A stretch of DNA of 64,000 nucleotides from an uncultured Ruminococcus sp. (GCA_945868475.1 CAMBLM010000001.1:248001-312000), one strand, 5' to 3'; counted from the stretch's first letter, positions 17,662-26,099 are shown. Made by a program: numbers and translations. The notes: a model not told the origin generated them from the sequence alone.

Positions 17662-18975
17662 ATGAAGTCTGCAAGAATGATCGTTTGCGAACTGCTTGAA
17701 AAGCTTGAAAAAAGTGCATATTCAAACCTTGCGCTCGATGGAGTTTTGCAGAGTTCCGATTTTTCAGCGAGGGACAAAGCATTTATCTCTCGGCTTTTCT
17801 ATGGCGTTATCGAACGTAAAGCAACGCTTGACTATATAATTTCACTTTACAGCTCTAAGCCGATGCAAAAGCTTGATACTGTCATTCTTGAAACGCTTCG
17901 TATGGGAATTTACCAGCTTTTGTATATGGATTCCGTTCCCGATAATGCGGCAGTGAACGAGTCGGTCGAACTGGTAAAACAGCTTGGCAAAAAGAGTGCG
18001 GCTCCATTTGTGAATGCTGTGCTTCGCAGCTTCATCAGAGATGATAAAAAGTTCGCCTTGCCGAAGGATAAACTGAAAAAATTTTGCGTTGAATATTCCT
18101 GCTCTTCAGAGCTTGCAGAACGACTTATAAAACAATATGGGGAAGAAAAGGCATCTGAATTTCTGAAACGATCGCTTGAACCTCACAAGCTTTATCTTCG
18201 CGTAAACAACACCAGATCAGACTGCGGATCGCTCATTGCTGAATTTGAGAAAGATAATATTGTTGTAAAAAAATGTGATATCCTTGATAATTGTCTTGAA
18301 GCAGATCCTTTTGGCTCAGTTGAGAATAATGAGCTTTTCAAAAAAGGTTACTATCATGTTCAGGATCTTTCATCACAGCTTTGCTGCGCGGCGCTTGAAC
18401 CGAAAAAATGTGATAAGATACTTGATATATGTTCCGCGCCTGGTGGAAAGGCGTTCACCATTACAGAGATAACAGGTGATGAATGTGAGCTTTATGCTTG
18501 TGAACTTCACGATAAAAGAGTAAAACTTATAAAAAGCGGTGCTGAACGGCTTGGACTGAAAAGTATAAAAGCTTTACAGAATGATGCAAAAGTTTTTAAT
18601 GAAAGTTTTCCGCAATTCGATAAGATACTCTGTGATGTGCCTTGTTCGGGAACTGGAGTTATACGTTCAAAGCCTGAGATAAAGTATTCAGACTTGAATA
18701 AGTTTGACAGTCTGCCAAAGATACAATATGATATACTGAACACAGCATCAAAATATCTTAAAATCGGCGGCGAGCTTGTTTACTCGACCTGTACTGTGCT
18801 TAAAGAGGAAAATGAACTTGTGGTCGATAAATTTTTAAAAGAAAACAAAAATTTTGAGGGAGTTCCGTTCCTTGCTTACATCGGTGCTCCTTTTGGAGAT
18901 CACAAAGCCTCTATAATTGCCGAAAGCTTTGATTGTGAGGGCTTTTTCATAAGCAAAATACGCAGGATAAACTGA
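17662..18975 (+). CDS. rsmB: 16S rRNA (cytosine-967-C5) methyltransferase
   Basis: Methylates C967 (E. coli numbering) in 16S rRNA using SAM. The N-terminal NusB-like RNA-binding domain (about 1-145) contains the NAAVNESVELVKQLG signature. The C-terminal methyltransferase has the SAM motif DICSAPGGKAF, the PCSGTG motif with one catalytic Cys, and YSTCT with the second. The 437 residues are full length. The ATG has AAAGGAG. It is followed by rlmN after 25 bases. Confidence 0.95.
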   Translation: MKSARMIVCELLEKLEKSAYSNLALDGVLQSSDFSARDKAFISRLFYGVIERKATLDYIISLYSSKPMQKLDTVILETLRMGIYQLLYMDSVPDNAAVNESVELVKQLGKKSAAPFVNAVLRSFIRDDKKFALPKDKLKKFCVEYSCSSELAERLIKQYGEEKASEFLKRSLEPHKLYLRVNNTRSDCGSLIAEFEKDNIVVKKCDILDNCLEADPFGSVENNELFKKGYYHVQDLSSQLCCAALEPKKCDKILDICSAPGGKAFTITEITGDECELYACELHDKRVKLIKSGAERLGLKSIKALQNDAKVFNESFPQFDKILCDVPCSGTGVIRSKPEIKYSDLNKFDSLPKIQYDILNTASKYLKIGGELVYSTCTVLKEENELVVDKFLKENKNFEGVPFLAYIGAPFGDHKASIIAESFDCEGFFISKIRRIN

Positions 18976-19000
18976 AATATTTACCTATGAGGTGACATTT

Positions 19001-20026
19001 TTGAAAAAAGATATACTTTCTTATTCGCTTGAGGAGCTTGAAGCGGCACTTGCGGAGATAGGCGAAAAAAAATTCCGCGCAAAACAGATCTATGAGTGGC
19101 TTCATGTACAAAGAGTGTCGGAATTTGACAAGATGAGTAATATTTCATTGTCATTGCGCACAAAATTGGATGATGAATTTTATATAAATAGTATAAATAT
19201 AGTAAAAAAGCTTGAATCTCATATAGATAATACTGTAAAATATCTATATGAGCTTTCGGACGGCAATCACGTTGAGTGTGTTATGATGGAGTACAAGCAT
19301 GGAAACAGCCTTTGCATTTCGACGCAGGTTGGCTGCAAAATGGGATGCCGTTTCTGTGCTTCGACGATCGCAGGCTTTAAGCGTAATCTTCTTCCGTCTG
19401 AAATGCTTTTACAGATCTATACAGCAGAAAAGGAAAGCGGCAAGCATGTTGACAGTCTTGTACTTATGGGCATCGGTGAACCGCTCGATAATTTCGACAA
19501 TGTTGTAAAGTTTTTACAGCTTCTTACGTATGAAACGGGCAAGAATATGAGCCTGCGCCATGTTTCGCTCTCGACCTGCGGACTTGTGAACAGGATCTAT
19601 GACCTCGCGGAGTATAAATTCGGGCTGACGCTTTCTATTTCGCTCCACGCGGTAACAGATAAAAAGCGCAGCGATATAATGCCCGTAAACAACCGTTTCT
19701 GTATAAATGAGCTTTTGCAGGCTTGCCGCGATTACATTGATAAGACCGGCAGAAGAATAAGCTTTGAATATTCCGTTATCCACGGAGTTAACGACTCGCC
19801 CGAAGATGCTGCAGGACTTATAAAACTGCTAAAAAATATGAATTGCCACGTTAATCTGATCCCTGTGAATGAGATAAAAGAACGTGATTTCAAGGCAGAC
19901 AGAAAGTCGCTTGAAAAATTTGAGGAAATGCTCATAAAGGGTGGACTCAATGCTACAACAAGGCGCACTCTCGGTGCTGATATAAACGCCGCCTGCGGAC
20001 AGCTCAGGCGTGAATACGAGATCTGA
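19001..20026 (+). CDS. rlmN: Dual-specificity RNA methyltransferase RlmN
   Basis: Radical-SAM enzyme that methylates adenine 2503 of 23S rRNA at C2 and some tRNAs at A37. The CXXXCXXC cluster motif is CKMGCRFC near residue 110. The GEPLDNF motif and the C-terminal cysteine region (DINAACGQL), used for methyl carriage, are present. TTG 19001 is chosen over GTG 18992 because TGAGGTGA then has proper spacing. Length is 341 residues. Confidence 0.95.
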   Translation: MKKDILSYSLEELEAALAEIGEKKFRAKQIYEWLHVQRVSEFDKMSNISLSLRTKLDDEFYINSINIVKKLESHIDNTVKYLYELSDGNHVECVMMEYKHGNSLCISTQVGCKMGCRFCASTIAGFKRNLLPSEMLLQIYTAEKESGKHVDSLVLMGIGEPLDNFDNVVKFLQLLTYETGKNMSLRHVSLSTCGLVNRIYDLAEYKFGLTLSISLHAVTDKKRSDIMPVNNRFCINELLQACRDYIDKTGRRISFEYSVIHGVNDSPEDAAGLIKLLKNMNCHVNLIPVNEIKERDFKADRKSLEKFEEMLIKGGLNATTRRTLGADINAACGQLRREYEI

Positions 20027-20043
20027 TATACCATGAAAGGACG

Positions 20044-20778
20044 GTGAATACTGCGATGTATGCTTTTTCCGATACAAATATTGGTTTGACACGAAAAGAA
20101 AATCAGGACAGAGTTCGTACCGGGATTCTTGCAGATGATGCGGTGTTTGCTGTTATTTGTGACGGTATGGGCGGAGAAAATGCAGGAAGTGAAGCAAGCG
20201 AACGTGCTATTCAGGTCATATATGACCGCATCACAAAGGTTTTCCGCCGCGATTATGATGATAATTCGATAAAAAATCTTCTTATTTCGGCAGTGACTAC
20301 TGCAAATGCTGTTGTTTACGATGTTGCGTGGTCGGACGAAAATATGTCGGGCATGGGAACTACATGCGTTATTGCGCTGAAAGTTGGCAATAAAGTTCAC
20401 GTTATAAATGTCGGGGATTCGCGCGCTTACCGCATTGACGGAAAAATAGACCTTATTACAAAAGATCACACTGTTGTTATGCGTATGTACGAAAATGGTG
20501 AGATCTCTTACGAAGATATGAAGACCCACCCACAGAAAAATTACATAACTAAGGCTGTTGGTGTTAAGGATATGATCTCACCGGATTATTTTGTTCTTGA
20601 CGCAGATGAGGATACTGCGATCCTTCTTTGTTCGGACGGACTTACAAATAACTGCAGTGAAGAAGATATGTTCAGGATAGTTTCTTCGGCTTCGCCCGAG
20701 GATATTCCGTCAAAACTTATAAAAATTGCGCTTGAAAACGGCGGCAATGATAATATATCGGTTGCTGTCATAAAATAA
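20044..20778 (+). CDS. prpC: PP2C-family protein phosphatase (Stp/PrpC)
   Basis: Metal-dependent Ser/Thr phosphatase that opposes the PASTA kinase encoded next. Signature blocks are RKENQDRV near residue 21, the metal-site CDGMGGENAG near 42-51, and the C-terminal DGLTNNCSEEDM and NDNISV. The GTG start at 20044 follows AAAGGA; an ATG 12 bases later is possible. The phosphatase-kinase-RsgA-ThiN-SpoVM order matches the Bacillus block except that rpe is absent. Confidence 0.93.
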   Translation: MNTAMYAFSDTNIGLTRKENQDRVRTGILADDAVFAVICDGMGGENAGSEASERAIQVIYDRITKVFRRDYDDNSIKNLLISAVTTANAVVYDVAWSDENMSGMGTTCVIALKVGNKVHVINVGDSRAYRIDGKIDLITKDHTVVMRMYENGEISYEDMKTHPQKNYITKAVGVKDMISPDYFVLDADEDTAILLCSDGLTNNCSEEDMFRIVSSASPEDIPSKLIKIALENGGNDNISVAVIK

Positions 20779-20856
20779 ATAATGGTTTTCCTATAGTTAT
20801 ATCGGAAACCGACTTTTCATTGGATTAAGGACGAATTTATTACAGGAGTGAAGTTA

Positions 20857-23088
20857 ATGGATAAAAACATAGGCAAGAAGATCGACGGTCGCTATGAAAT
20901 TACCGAGCTTATCGGTGTAGGCGGCATGGCTGATGTTTACAAGGCCAATGATCTTCTCGAAAACAGAGTTGTTGCGGTAAAGATCCTCAAAAACGAATTT
21001 GCGGACAATGAGGATTTCGTGCGGCGTTTTCGCAACGAGTCCAAGGCAATAGCTGTTTTGTCACACCCTAATATCGTAAAGGTGTTCGATGTAGGCTTCT
21101 CCGATAAACTCCAGTTTATCGTTATGGAGTATATCGATGGAATTACGCTCAAAGAATTTATGGAACAGCAGGGTGTACTCAAATGGAAGGACACTGTTCA
21201 CTTCATCATTCAGATACTTAAAGCACTCCAGCATGCTCACGACAGGGGAATTGTCCACCGTGACATCAAGCCGCAGAACATTATGCTTTTCCCTGACGGA
21301 CAGATAAAGGTCATGGACTTCGGCATTGCGCGTTTTGCCCGTGAAGAAGGAAAGACCATTTCCGACAAGGCTATCGGCTCTGTTCATTATATCAGCCCCG
21401 AGCAGGCGAGAGGAGATATTACCGATGAAAAGAGTGATATCTATTCTGTTGGCGTAATGATGTATGAGATGCTCACAGGTGTAAAGCCTTTTGATGCGGA
21501 TAATCCTGTGACTGTTGCGCTTATGCACATGCAGAACGAACCCAAGATGCCGCGTGAGATCAATGATTCTATCCCCGAGGGACTTGAGGAGATCGTTGTC
21601 CGCGCAATGCAGAAAGAACCGTCAAAGCGTTATCAGTCCGCTTCCGAGATGATAAAGGATATCGAAGAATTCAAGAAAAATCCAAGCATTGTTTTTGAAT
21701 ATAAATATCTTTCCGAAAAAACGCAGTATTACAATGCAAATGCTGTATCAAGAGCCGCTGCAGCTTATGAGGCAGCAGGAAATGAAAAGGCTTCAAAGCC
21801 TGCTCACGATAAGGCAGGGGAACACGCTGCCGCAAAAACAAAAACCAAGGTAAAGACCAAGTCCCAAAAAGACGATTACGATGAGGATTATGACGATTAC
21901 GATGATTATGAGGACGATGAAAAGGTTTCAAAATCCTCTTATCTCGTTGTTATTCTTACAGCTATCGCTGCAGGTATTCTTATAATCGTTGTTGCTTTTA
22001 CAGCACTCGCGATCATTAAAACCATCAGCAACGGCAAAGATGCGGAAGTTGGAAAGATGCCTAATATTGTTGGCTACAGCTTCCAGGAGGTCAAGACATA
22101 CTGGGCAAGCAACTTTAAGGATATAACTATCGAATCGCAGGAATACTCGTCCGAATATCCGGAGGGTGCTATCATTTCGCAGACACCTGCCGAGGGACGT
22201 GATTATCTTGTCGGTCAGGTCGAAGTAAAGGTAACAGTCAGCAAGGGTCCCCGAATGGTTTCGATACCGAATGTTTACGGCCTTGACTCCGCAACGGCAC
22301 AGAATATGCTTGCAAACAATGAAGGATTCAATGTCATAATTATGAGCGTATGTGATGATGAAGTCGATAAGGACTATGTGATTATGACAGACCCTGCACG
22401 AAATGAGCAGGCTGAATATGGTTCGACCGTTTACCTTTATGTAAGCCGAGGACCGGAGGAGCAGGACGTTATCGTTCCCGATGTTGTGGGTCAGGATCTT
22501 GACAAGGCAAAGGAACTCCTCAAGGATAAATTCACCGTTCAGGTCATGACAGCTGATTCGGCAGAACCCGAAAATACGGTTATTGAACAGTCGATACCTG
22601 CTGTTGGCGATGATGGTTCAGCGAATATTGTTCCGATAAAATCAACCATTATTCTTACGGTAAGTACGGGTGTTGTTCCCGAAGAAGAAGCAGTTATCAC
22701 CTTTAAGATTCCGAGCAATATCGACAGCGGTTCGGTAACATTCAACTGTTACTACAATGGAAAGATAATCGGAACAGAGCAGATCGATAATATCGCTTAT
22801 GCAAAGACTGTTTCCATCACAGTGAAGGGCAGCGGTCTTGAAACAATAATCCTTGAAGCAATAAACAACGGAACAAATGAAAATGCAACTGTCGGCGAAT
22901 ATGAGATCGACTTTGATGAAAATACTGTCACCGAAACAAACTTTGAAAAGGAACTTCTCCGAAATTTGTTTGCTGAAGCACAGACTGAAACAGAACCCGA
23001 TTACAATGATGATGGTTCGGACGACAACAGTGATTACGTTGATCTTAACGATGAAGATTTCTGGAACAATCTTTTGAACGGATATTAA
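20857..23088 (+). CDS. prkC: PASTA-domain Ser/Thr protein kinase (PrkC)
   Basis: Membrane kinase that senses cell-wall fragments and phosphorylates cytoplasmic targets. The kinase domain (about residues 10-275) has the glycine loop IGVGGMADVYKA, catalytic Lys near 42, HRD at 134-136 and DFG at 154-156. A charged juxtamembrane region rich in Asp-Tyr precedes one membrane segment at about 361-389. Three extracellular PASTA domains follow (about 400-465, 468-535, 538-605), then a beta-rich domain and an acidic tail. It is 743 residues from ATG 20857, which has AGGAG upstream. The kinase and PASTA parts are clear; the last domain is not assigned. Confidence 0.95.
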   Translation: MDKNIGKKIDGRYEITELIGVGGMADVYKANDLLENRVVAVKILKNEFADNEDFVRRFRNESKAIAVLSHPNIVKVFDVGFSDKLQFIVMEYIDGITLKEFMEQQGVLKWKDTVHFIIQILKALQHAHDRGIVHRDIKPQNIMLFPDGQIKVMDFGIARFAREEGKTISDKAIGSVHYISPEQARGDITDEKSDIYSVGVMMYEMLTGVKPFDADNPVTVALMHMQNEPKMPREINDSIPEGLEEIVVRAMQKEPSKRYQSASEMIKDIEEFKKNPSIVFEYKYLSEKTQYYNANAVSRAAAAYEAAGNEKASKPAHDKAGEHAAAKTKTKVKTKSQKDDYDEDYDDYDDYEDDEKVSKSSYLVVILTAIAAGILIIVVAFTALAIIKTISNGKDAEVGKMPNIVGYSFQEVKTYWASNFKDITIESQEYSSEYPEGAIISQTPAEGRDYLVGQVEVKVTVSKGPRMVSIPNVYGLDSATAQNMLANNEGFNVIIMSVCDDEVDKDYVIMTDPARNEQAEYGSTVYLYVSRGPEEQDVIVPDVVGQDLDKAKELLKDKFTVQVMTADSAEPENTVIEQSIPAVGDDGSANIVPIKSTIILTVSTGVVPEEEAVITFKIPSNIDSGSVTFNCYYNGKIIGTEQIDNIAYAKTVSITVKGSGLETIILEAINNGTNENATVGEYEIDFDENTVTETNFEKELLRNLFAEAQTETEPDYNDDGSDDNSDYVDLNDEDFWNNLLNGY

Positions 23089-23092
23089 TATT

Positions 23093-23968
23093 ATGGAATC
23101 AACAAAAGGATTGATAATAAAATCTATCGGGGGACTTTATTCTGTAAAGTCCCCCTTGGGCGTTATTGAATGTAAGGCAAGGGGAATATTCAGAAAGCAA
23201 AATATCTCTCCATGTGTCGGTGATGAAGTTGTCGTGTCGGATGGGGTCATCTCAGAGATAATGCCGAGAAAAAATGAACTTATCCGACCTCCGCTCGCAA
23301 ATCTTGACTATATGATATTCGTGGTTTCGACCTGCGAACCGTCGCCGAATTTTCTTCTTCTTGACAAGTTTATCGCGATATGTGTTTTCAAGGGGATAAA
23401 GCCGCTTATTGCCGTTACAAAGTCAGATATAAAGGCTGACGATTCGATAACGGAAATATATAAAAATTCTGGCGCAGAGGTATTCGTAATAGATTATTCT
23501 GATGAAAAAAGCTTTAAAGCACTTTATGATAAGATAGCCGGAAAGCTTTGTGCCTTTACAGGAAATACAGGTGTTGGAAAATCTACGCTTCTCAACCACC
23601 TCGATACTGATACTGTTCGTGCGACGGGTGAAATAAGCCAGAAGCTCGGCAGAGGCAGACACACGACGCGTCACGTTGAAATGTTTGAGATGAAAAACGG
23701 CGCACTTGTTGCCGATACTCCGGGATTTTCTACATTTGAAACGAATAAATACGATATTATCCTAAAAGACGAGCTTGCAGGCTGCTTTAACGAGTTTGAA
23801 AAGTATTTCGGAAAGTGCCGCTTTCCTGATTGTTCGCATACAAAGGAGAAAGGCTGCGCCGTTATTGATGCAGTGAAAAACGGTGAGATACCGACATCAC
23901 GCCACGAAAGCTATGTTGCTATGTATGAAGAAGCAAAGCAGATAAAGGAATGGGAAATCGGAAAATGA
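23093..23968 (+). CDS. rsgA: Ribosome small subunit-dependent GTPase A
   Basis: Circularly permuted GTPase that checks late 30S assembly. An N-terminal OB-fold precedes the GTPase motifs in permuted order: TKSD (G4), GNTGVGKST (G1), and DTPGF (G3). The C-terminal zinc knuckle has the Cys-His set CRFPDCSHTKEKGC. The ATG lies 4 bases after the prkC stop, with weak upstream signals, suggesting coupling. Length of 291 residues is normal. In Bacillus this gene is in the same block. Confidence 0.94.
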   Translation: MESTKGLIIKSIGGLYSVKSPLGVIECKARGIFRKQNISPCVGDEVVVSDGVISEIMPRKNELIRPPLANLDYMIFVVSTCEPSPNFLLLDKFIAICVFKGIKPLIAVTKSDIKADDSITEIYKNSGAEVFVIDYSDEKSFKALYDKIAGKLCAFTGNTGVGKSTLLNHLDTDTVRATGEISQKLGRGRHTTRHVEMFEMKNGALVADTPGFSTFETNKYDIILKDELAGCFNEFEKYFGKCRFPDCSHTKEKGCAVIDAVKNGEIPTSRHESYVAMYEEAKQIKEWEIGK

Positions 23969-24591
23969 GCGAATGCTATATTTTCGGCGGAGCAAAAATA
24001 AAAAATTATAATTTTATAAAGATACCAAACGATGCTTTTATCATCGCAGCAGACAGTGGAGTTTCTCATCTGAAAGGTTTTGGAGTTGAACCGGATATTA
24101 TTATGGGCGATTTTGACAGTTGCGAAGTTCCGACTGAATACAACTGCGAGATCGTTCGATTTAAACCTGAAAAAGATGATACTGACCTCATGATAGCGGT
24201 AAAAAAGGCTATTTCGCTCGGCTTTGACAATATTTTTATTCTCGGAGCAACAGGCGGCAGATTTGATCATACGATAGCAGCTCTCCAAACACTTGAATTT
24301 GTCTATGAACATGGTGCTTACGGCGCAATTTTTGATGAAAATAACGCCGTATATATTCAAGATGTTGGGAAAAAAAGATATAAGGCCGATAAAAGCTGTT
24401 ATTTTTCCGTTTTGTCGCTCACAGATGAATCGGTTATATCGATAAGAGGTACGAAATATGAGCTGAATGAAGCGGTCATCGTGCGTAGCTTTCCAATCGG
24501 AGTGAGCAATGAATTTTCCGAGAAATACGCAGAAATTGAGCTTTCAAAGGGAAAAATTCTTATAATCTATTCAAAAAAGCAAGTTTTGTAA
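23965..24591 (+). CDS. thiN: Thiamine pyrophosphokinase
   Basis: Converts thiamine to thiamine diphosphate using ATP. Family motifs include AADSGVSHLKGFGVEPDIIMGDFDS (residues about 29-53) and the ATP-linked KDDTDLMIA and LGATGGRFDHT blocks. The ATG at 23965 overlaps the rsgA stop by ATGA, the usual sign of coupling; an ATG 15 bases upstream is less likely. Length of 208 residues is typical. In Bacillus the gene rpe lies between rsgA and thiN, and it is missing here. Confidence 0.93.
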   Translation: MSECYIFGGAKIKNYNFIKIPNDAFIIAADSGVSHLKGFGVEPDIIMGDFDSCEVPTEYNCEIVRFKPEKDDTDLMIAVKKAISLGFDNIFILGATGGRFDHTIAALQTLEFVYEHGAYGAIFDENNAVYIQDVGKKRYKADKSCYFSVLSLTDESVISIRGTKYELNEAVIVRSFPIGVSNEFSEKYAEIELSKGKILIIYSKKQVL

Positions 24592-24620
24592 CCATTTTTC
24601 CGACTGCGGCATAGTATATA

Positions 24621-24640
24621 CCAAACTGAAGTTTGGAGGA
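24621..24640 (+). promoter_or_regulatory. Stem-loop abutting the spoVM ribosome binding site
   Basis: CCAAAC (24621-24626), TGAA, GTTTGG (24631-24636) is a perfect 6-base stem. Its 3' arm runs into the GGAGGAG ribosome site of spoVM, so folding could partly hide the site. A CATAGTAT sequence (24610-24617) just upstream resembles the -10 of sporulation sigma-E promoters, but no convincing -35 box was found. Confidence 0.4.
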
Positions 24641-24646
24641 GATATT

Positions 24647-24736
24647 ATGAAAGTCGTAGTCATCAAAAGTCCTAAAATGCTCGCTAACATTTTTCGGATA
24701 ATCTTTCGGATAAAAAAAGACGACAGCGACAGCTAA
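24647..24736 (+). CDS. spoVM: Stage V sporulation protein M (SpoVM)
   Basis: A 29-residue protein, MKVVVIKSPKMLANIF followed by RIIFRIKKDDSDS. It closely parallels Bacillus SpoVM (26 residues): M1-K2, Ile6 and Pro9 sit at the same positions, and an amphipathic helix with a basic C-terminal side follows. SpoVM recognises the positive curvature of the forespore membrane and anchors SpoIVA, starting spore-coat assembly. A strong TTTGGAGGAG precedes the ATG. The position directly after thiN repeats the Bacillus prpC-prkC-rsgA-thiN-spoVM order. This match of length, key residues and context makes the call strong. Confidence 0.9.
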   Translation: MKVVVIKSPKMLANIFRIIFRIKKDDSDS

Positions 24737-24741
24737 AAATG

Positions 24742-24782
24742 ACCGCCCGAGGAAAATTCATTCCTTGGGCGGTTTGTTTTTG
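24742..24782 (+). terminator. Strong terminator after spoVM, shared with the convergent gene
   Basis: A 13-base stem (24742-24754 with 24761-24773, one G-U on the plus strand) ends in TTTGTTTTT. On the minus strand the stem is also followed by CATTTTTAG, so it may serve the Xer-type gene too, whose end lies within the hairpin. Confidence 0.85.
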
Positions 24783-25765
24783 TTCTTGATATTTGCAAGT
24801 GGGGAAGCATCCATTGCTTCTTTAACATTTTCGTTTGATAAATGCGTGTAAATTTCGGTCGTTGAGATACTTTTGTGTCCGAGTATATTTCTTAGAGTAA
24901 GTGTATCAACATTACCGTGCTGATACATAAGCGTTGCAGCAGTGTGGCGAAGCTTGTGGGCTGATAAGCCTCGATTATCAAGATTGCTGTCATGAAGTGC
25001 TCTGTCAACTATCTGTTCAACTCTTCTGTTGGTTATTCTTGAACCTTGCTTGCTTAAAAAAAGTGCATTCGGTTCTTTATCTGATGGCTTCCTCGTGGGA
25101 AGATAAGTTACTATAGCATCGGCGCAGGCATCATTAACGTGAATGATACGTTCTTTGTTGCCTTTTCCAAGCAGGCGCATAGAACGCTCATCAAGATTAA
25201 CATCCTGCATATTTAATCCAACAAGCTCACTCAATCTCATTCCGCAGTTGATAAAAAGCGTTATGATACAATAATCACGCAAGTAAAAGGGATCCTCTGT
25301 GTTCATATTTTCGAGCAATTTTATACTTTCATCAAGCGTTAAAAATTTTGGAAGATGTTCATGCATTTTAGGATAATCAACATCTTTTGTTGGTTCGTCA
25401 TCAATAAGTTCAAGATCACGATGCAAACATCGGAAAAAAAGTCGGAGAGATGCAAGTTTTCTATGTCGTGTTTTTGCTGTGTTTTTTCGGTCTGCGGCAA
25501 CATAATTAAGATATTGGAGAATATCAAGTTTGGTTAATGATTTGATATACTCGATCGGAACATCAGAAATATCGATCTTATTAAACGGAGTGTCAGGCGG
25601 AACAACACCATTTTTTACCTTTAAATAACGTAAAAAAATTCTTAAATCTATAAAATATGTATCAATAGTTTTTTCTGCTTTCAGCAAAACAACGCGCTGA
25701 TATGTGAAAAAATCGTTGAGAAAGTATGGGCATTCATCAGGATTTATCATAACTAACGGGTTCAC
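24758..25765 (-). CDS. Tyrosine recombinase, XerC/XerD-like
   Basis: Site-specific recombinase of about 335 residues. The N-terminal SAM-like core-binding domain (about 1-120) precedes the catalytic domain. The catalytic set is visible: Arg in CGMRLSELVGL, Lys in LGKGNKERIIHV, HKLRH, GHKS, and the tyrosine in TEIYTHL. The organisation fits a chromosomal dimer-resolution recombinase rather than a phage integrase, because neighbours are housekeeping genes and no attachment site repeats were seen. The GTG start at 25765 is very near AAGGA; ATG 25750 is an alternative. Confidence 0.85.
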   Translation of the reverse strand: MNPLVMINPDECPYFLNDFFTYQRVVLLKAEKTIDTYFIDLRIFLRYLKVKNGVVPPDTPFNKIDISDVPIEYIKSLTKLDILQYLNYVAADRKNTAKTRHRKLASLRLFFRCLHRDLELIDDEPTKDVDYPKMHEHLPKFLTLDESIKLLENMNTEDPFYLRDYCIITLFINCGMRLSELVGLNMQDVNLDERSMRLLGKGNKERIIHVNDACADAIVTYLPTRKPSDKEPNALFLSKQGSRITNRRVEQIVDRALHDSNLDNRGLSAHKLRHTAATLMYQHGNVDTLTLRNILGHKSISTTEIYTHLSNENVKEAMDASPLANIKNKNKPPKE

Positions 25766-25789
25766 TTCCTTATAATAACTGTTTACTTT

Positions 25790-25818
25790 ATTTTAATATT
25801 AAATAAATTTTTTGTCAA
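25790..25818 (-). promoter_or_regulatory. Sigma-A promoter of the Xer-type gene
   Basis: On the minus strand TTGACA (25818-25813), 17 bases, TAAAAT (25795-25790), about 25 bases before the start. Confidence 0.8.
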
Positions 25819-25861
25819 GTCGGAAATTTTTATTTAAACTATGGTATTTTATAAAAAAATG

Positions 25862-25870
25862 TGTTATAAT
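25862..25870 (+). promoter_or_regulatory. Extended -10 promoter of the M16-lgt-folD operon
   Basis: TGTTATAAT (TG-N-TATAAT) with no clear -35 box (TGGTAT at the right distance). It is followed by about 230 bases of non-coding leader before the first peptidase gene. Confidence 0.55.
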
Positions 25871-25893
25871 TAAAACGATATTTAATTTTAAGG

Positions 25894-25935
25894 AAAAGGG
25901 ACAAACTGCCAAAAAGTTTGTCAAACCTGCCTTTT
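25894..25935 (+). other. Nested stem-loop in the leader of the M16 operon
   Basis: The perfect stem GACAAACT (25900-25907) with AGTTTGTC (25915-25922) sits inside an outer stem AAAAGG (25894-25899) with CCTTTT (25930-25935). It is not followed by a T run and matches no riboswitch class that I recognise. The rest of the 334-base gap (25766-26099) holds two opposite promoters and the element described next. Confidence 0.45.
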
Positions 25936-25937
25936 AG

Positions 25938-26071
25938 TACTGATCTCTAATGAATGTGTAGAAAAAAATCGGTGCCCAAACCATATAAACCTGTTTTCAA
26001 CATCAAGCTGTTTTCAACAGCTGCAAGGTTTTTGCTTGATTTTTTGTACATATTCTGATTAGATATTAGTA
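25938..26071. mobile_element. MITE-like element, copy 1 (134 bp, imperfect terminal inverted repeats, TA-flanked)
   Basis: The left end TACTGATCTCTAAT continues into GAATGTGTAG and an A-run followed by TCGG. The reverse complement of the right end reads TACTAATATCTAATCAGAAT and continues into ATGTACAAAAAATC. The two ends align over about 35 bases with few mismatches and one small gap. Both ends carry TA, consistent with a TA target duplication. The interior has a 12-base direct repeat (25991-26002 and 26008-26019) and an inner inverted repeat AGCTGTT-TTC-AACAGCT. There is no open reading frame. It ends 28 bases before the TTG start of the next gene. Confidence 0.65.
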
Positions 26072-26099
26072 TAAATCAATTATAATTGGAGTGATATGT

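Noticed and set aside
24758-25765. Tyrosine recombinase considered as a phage or element integrase.
   Set aside because: Neighbours are housekeeping and sporulation genes, there is no adjacent tRNA or attachment repeat, and the N-terminal and catalytic layout fits a Xer-type chromosomal recombinase.
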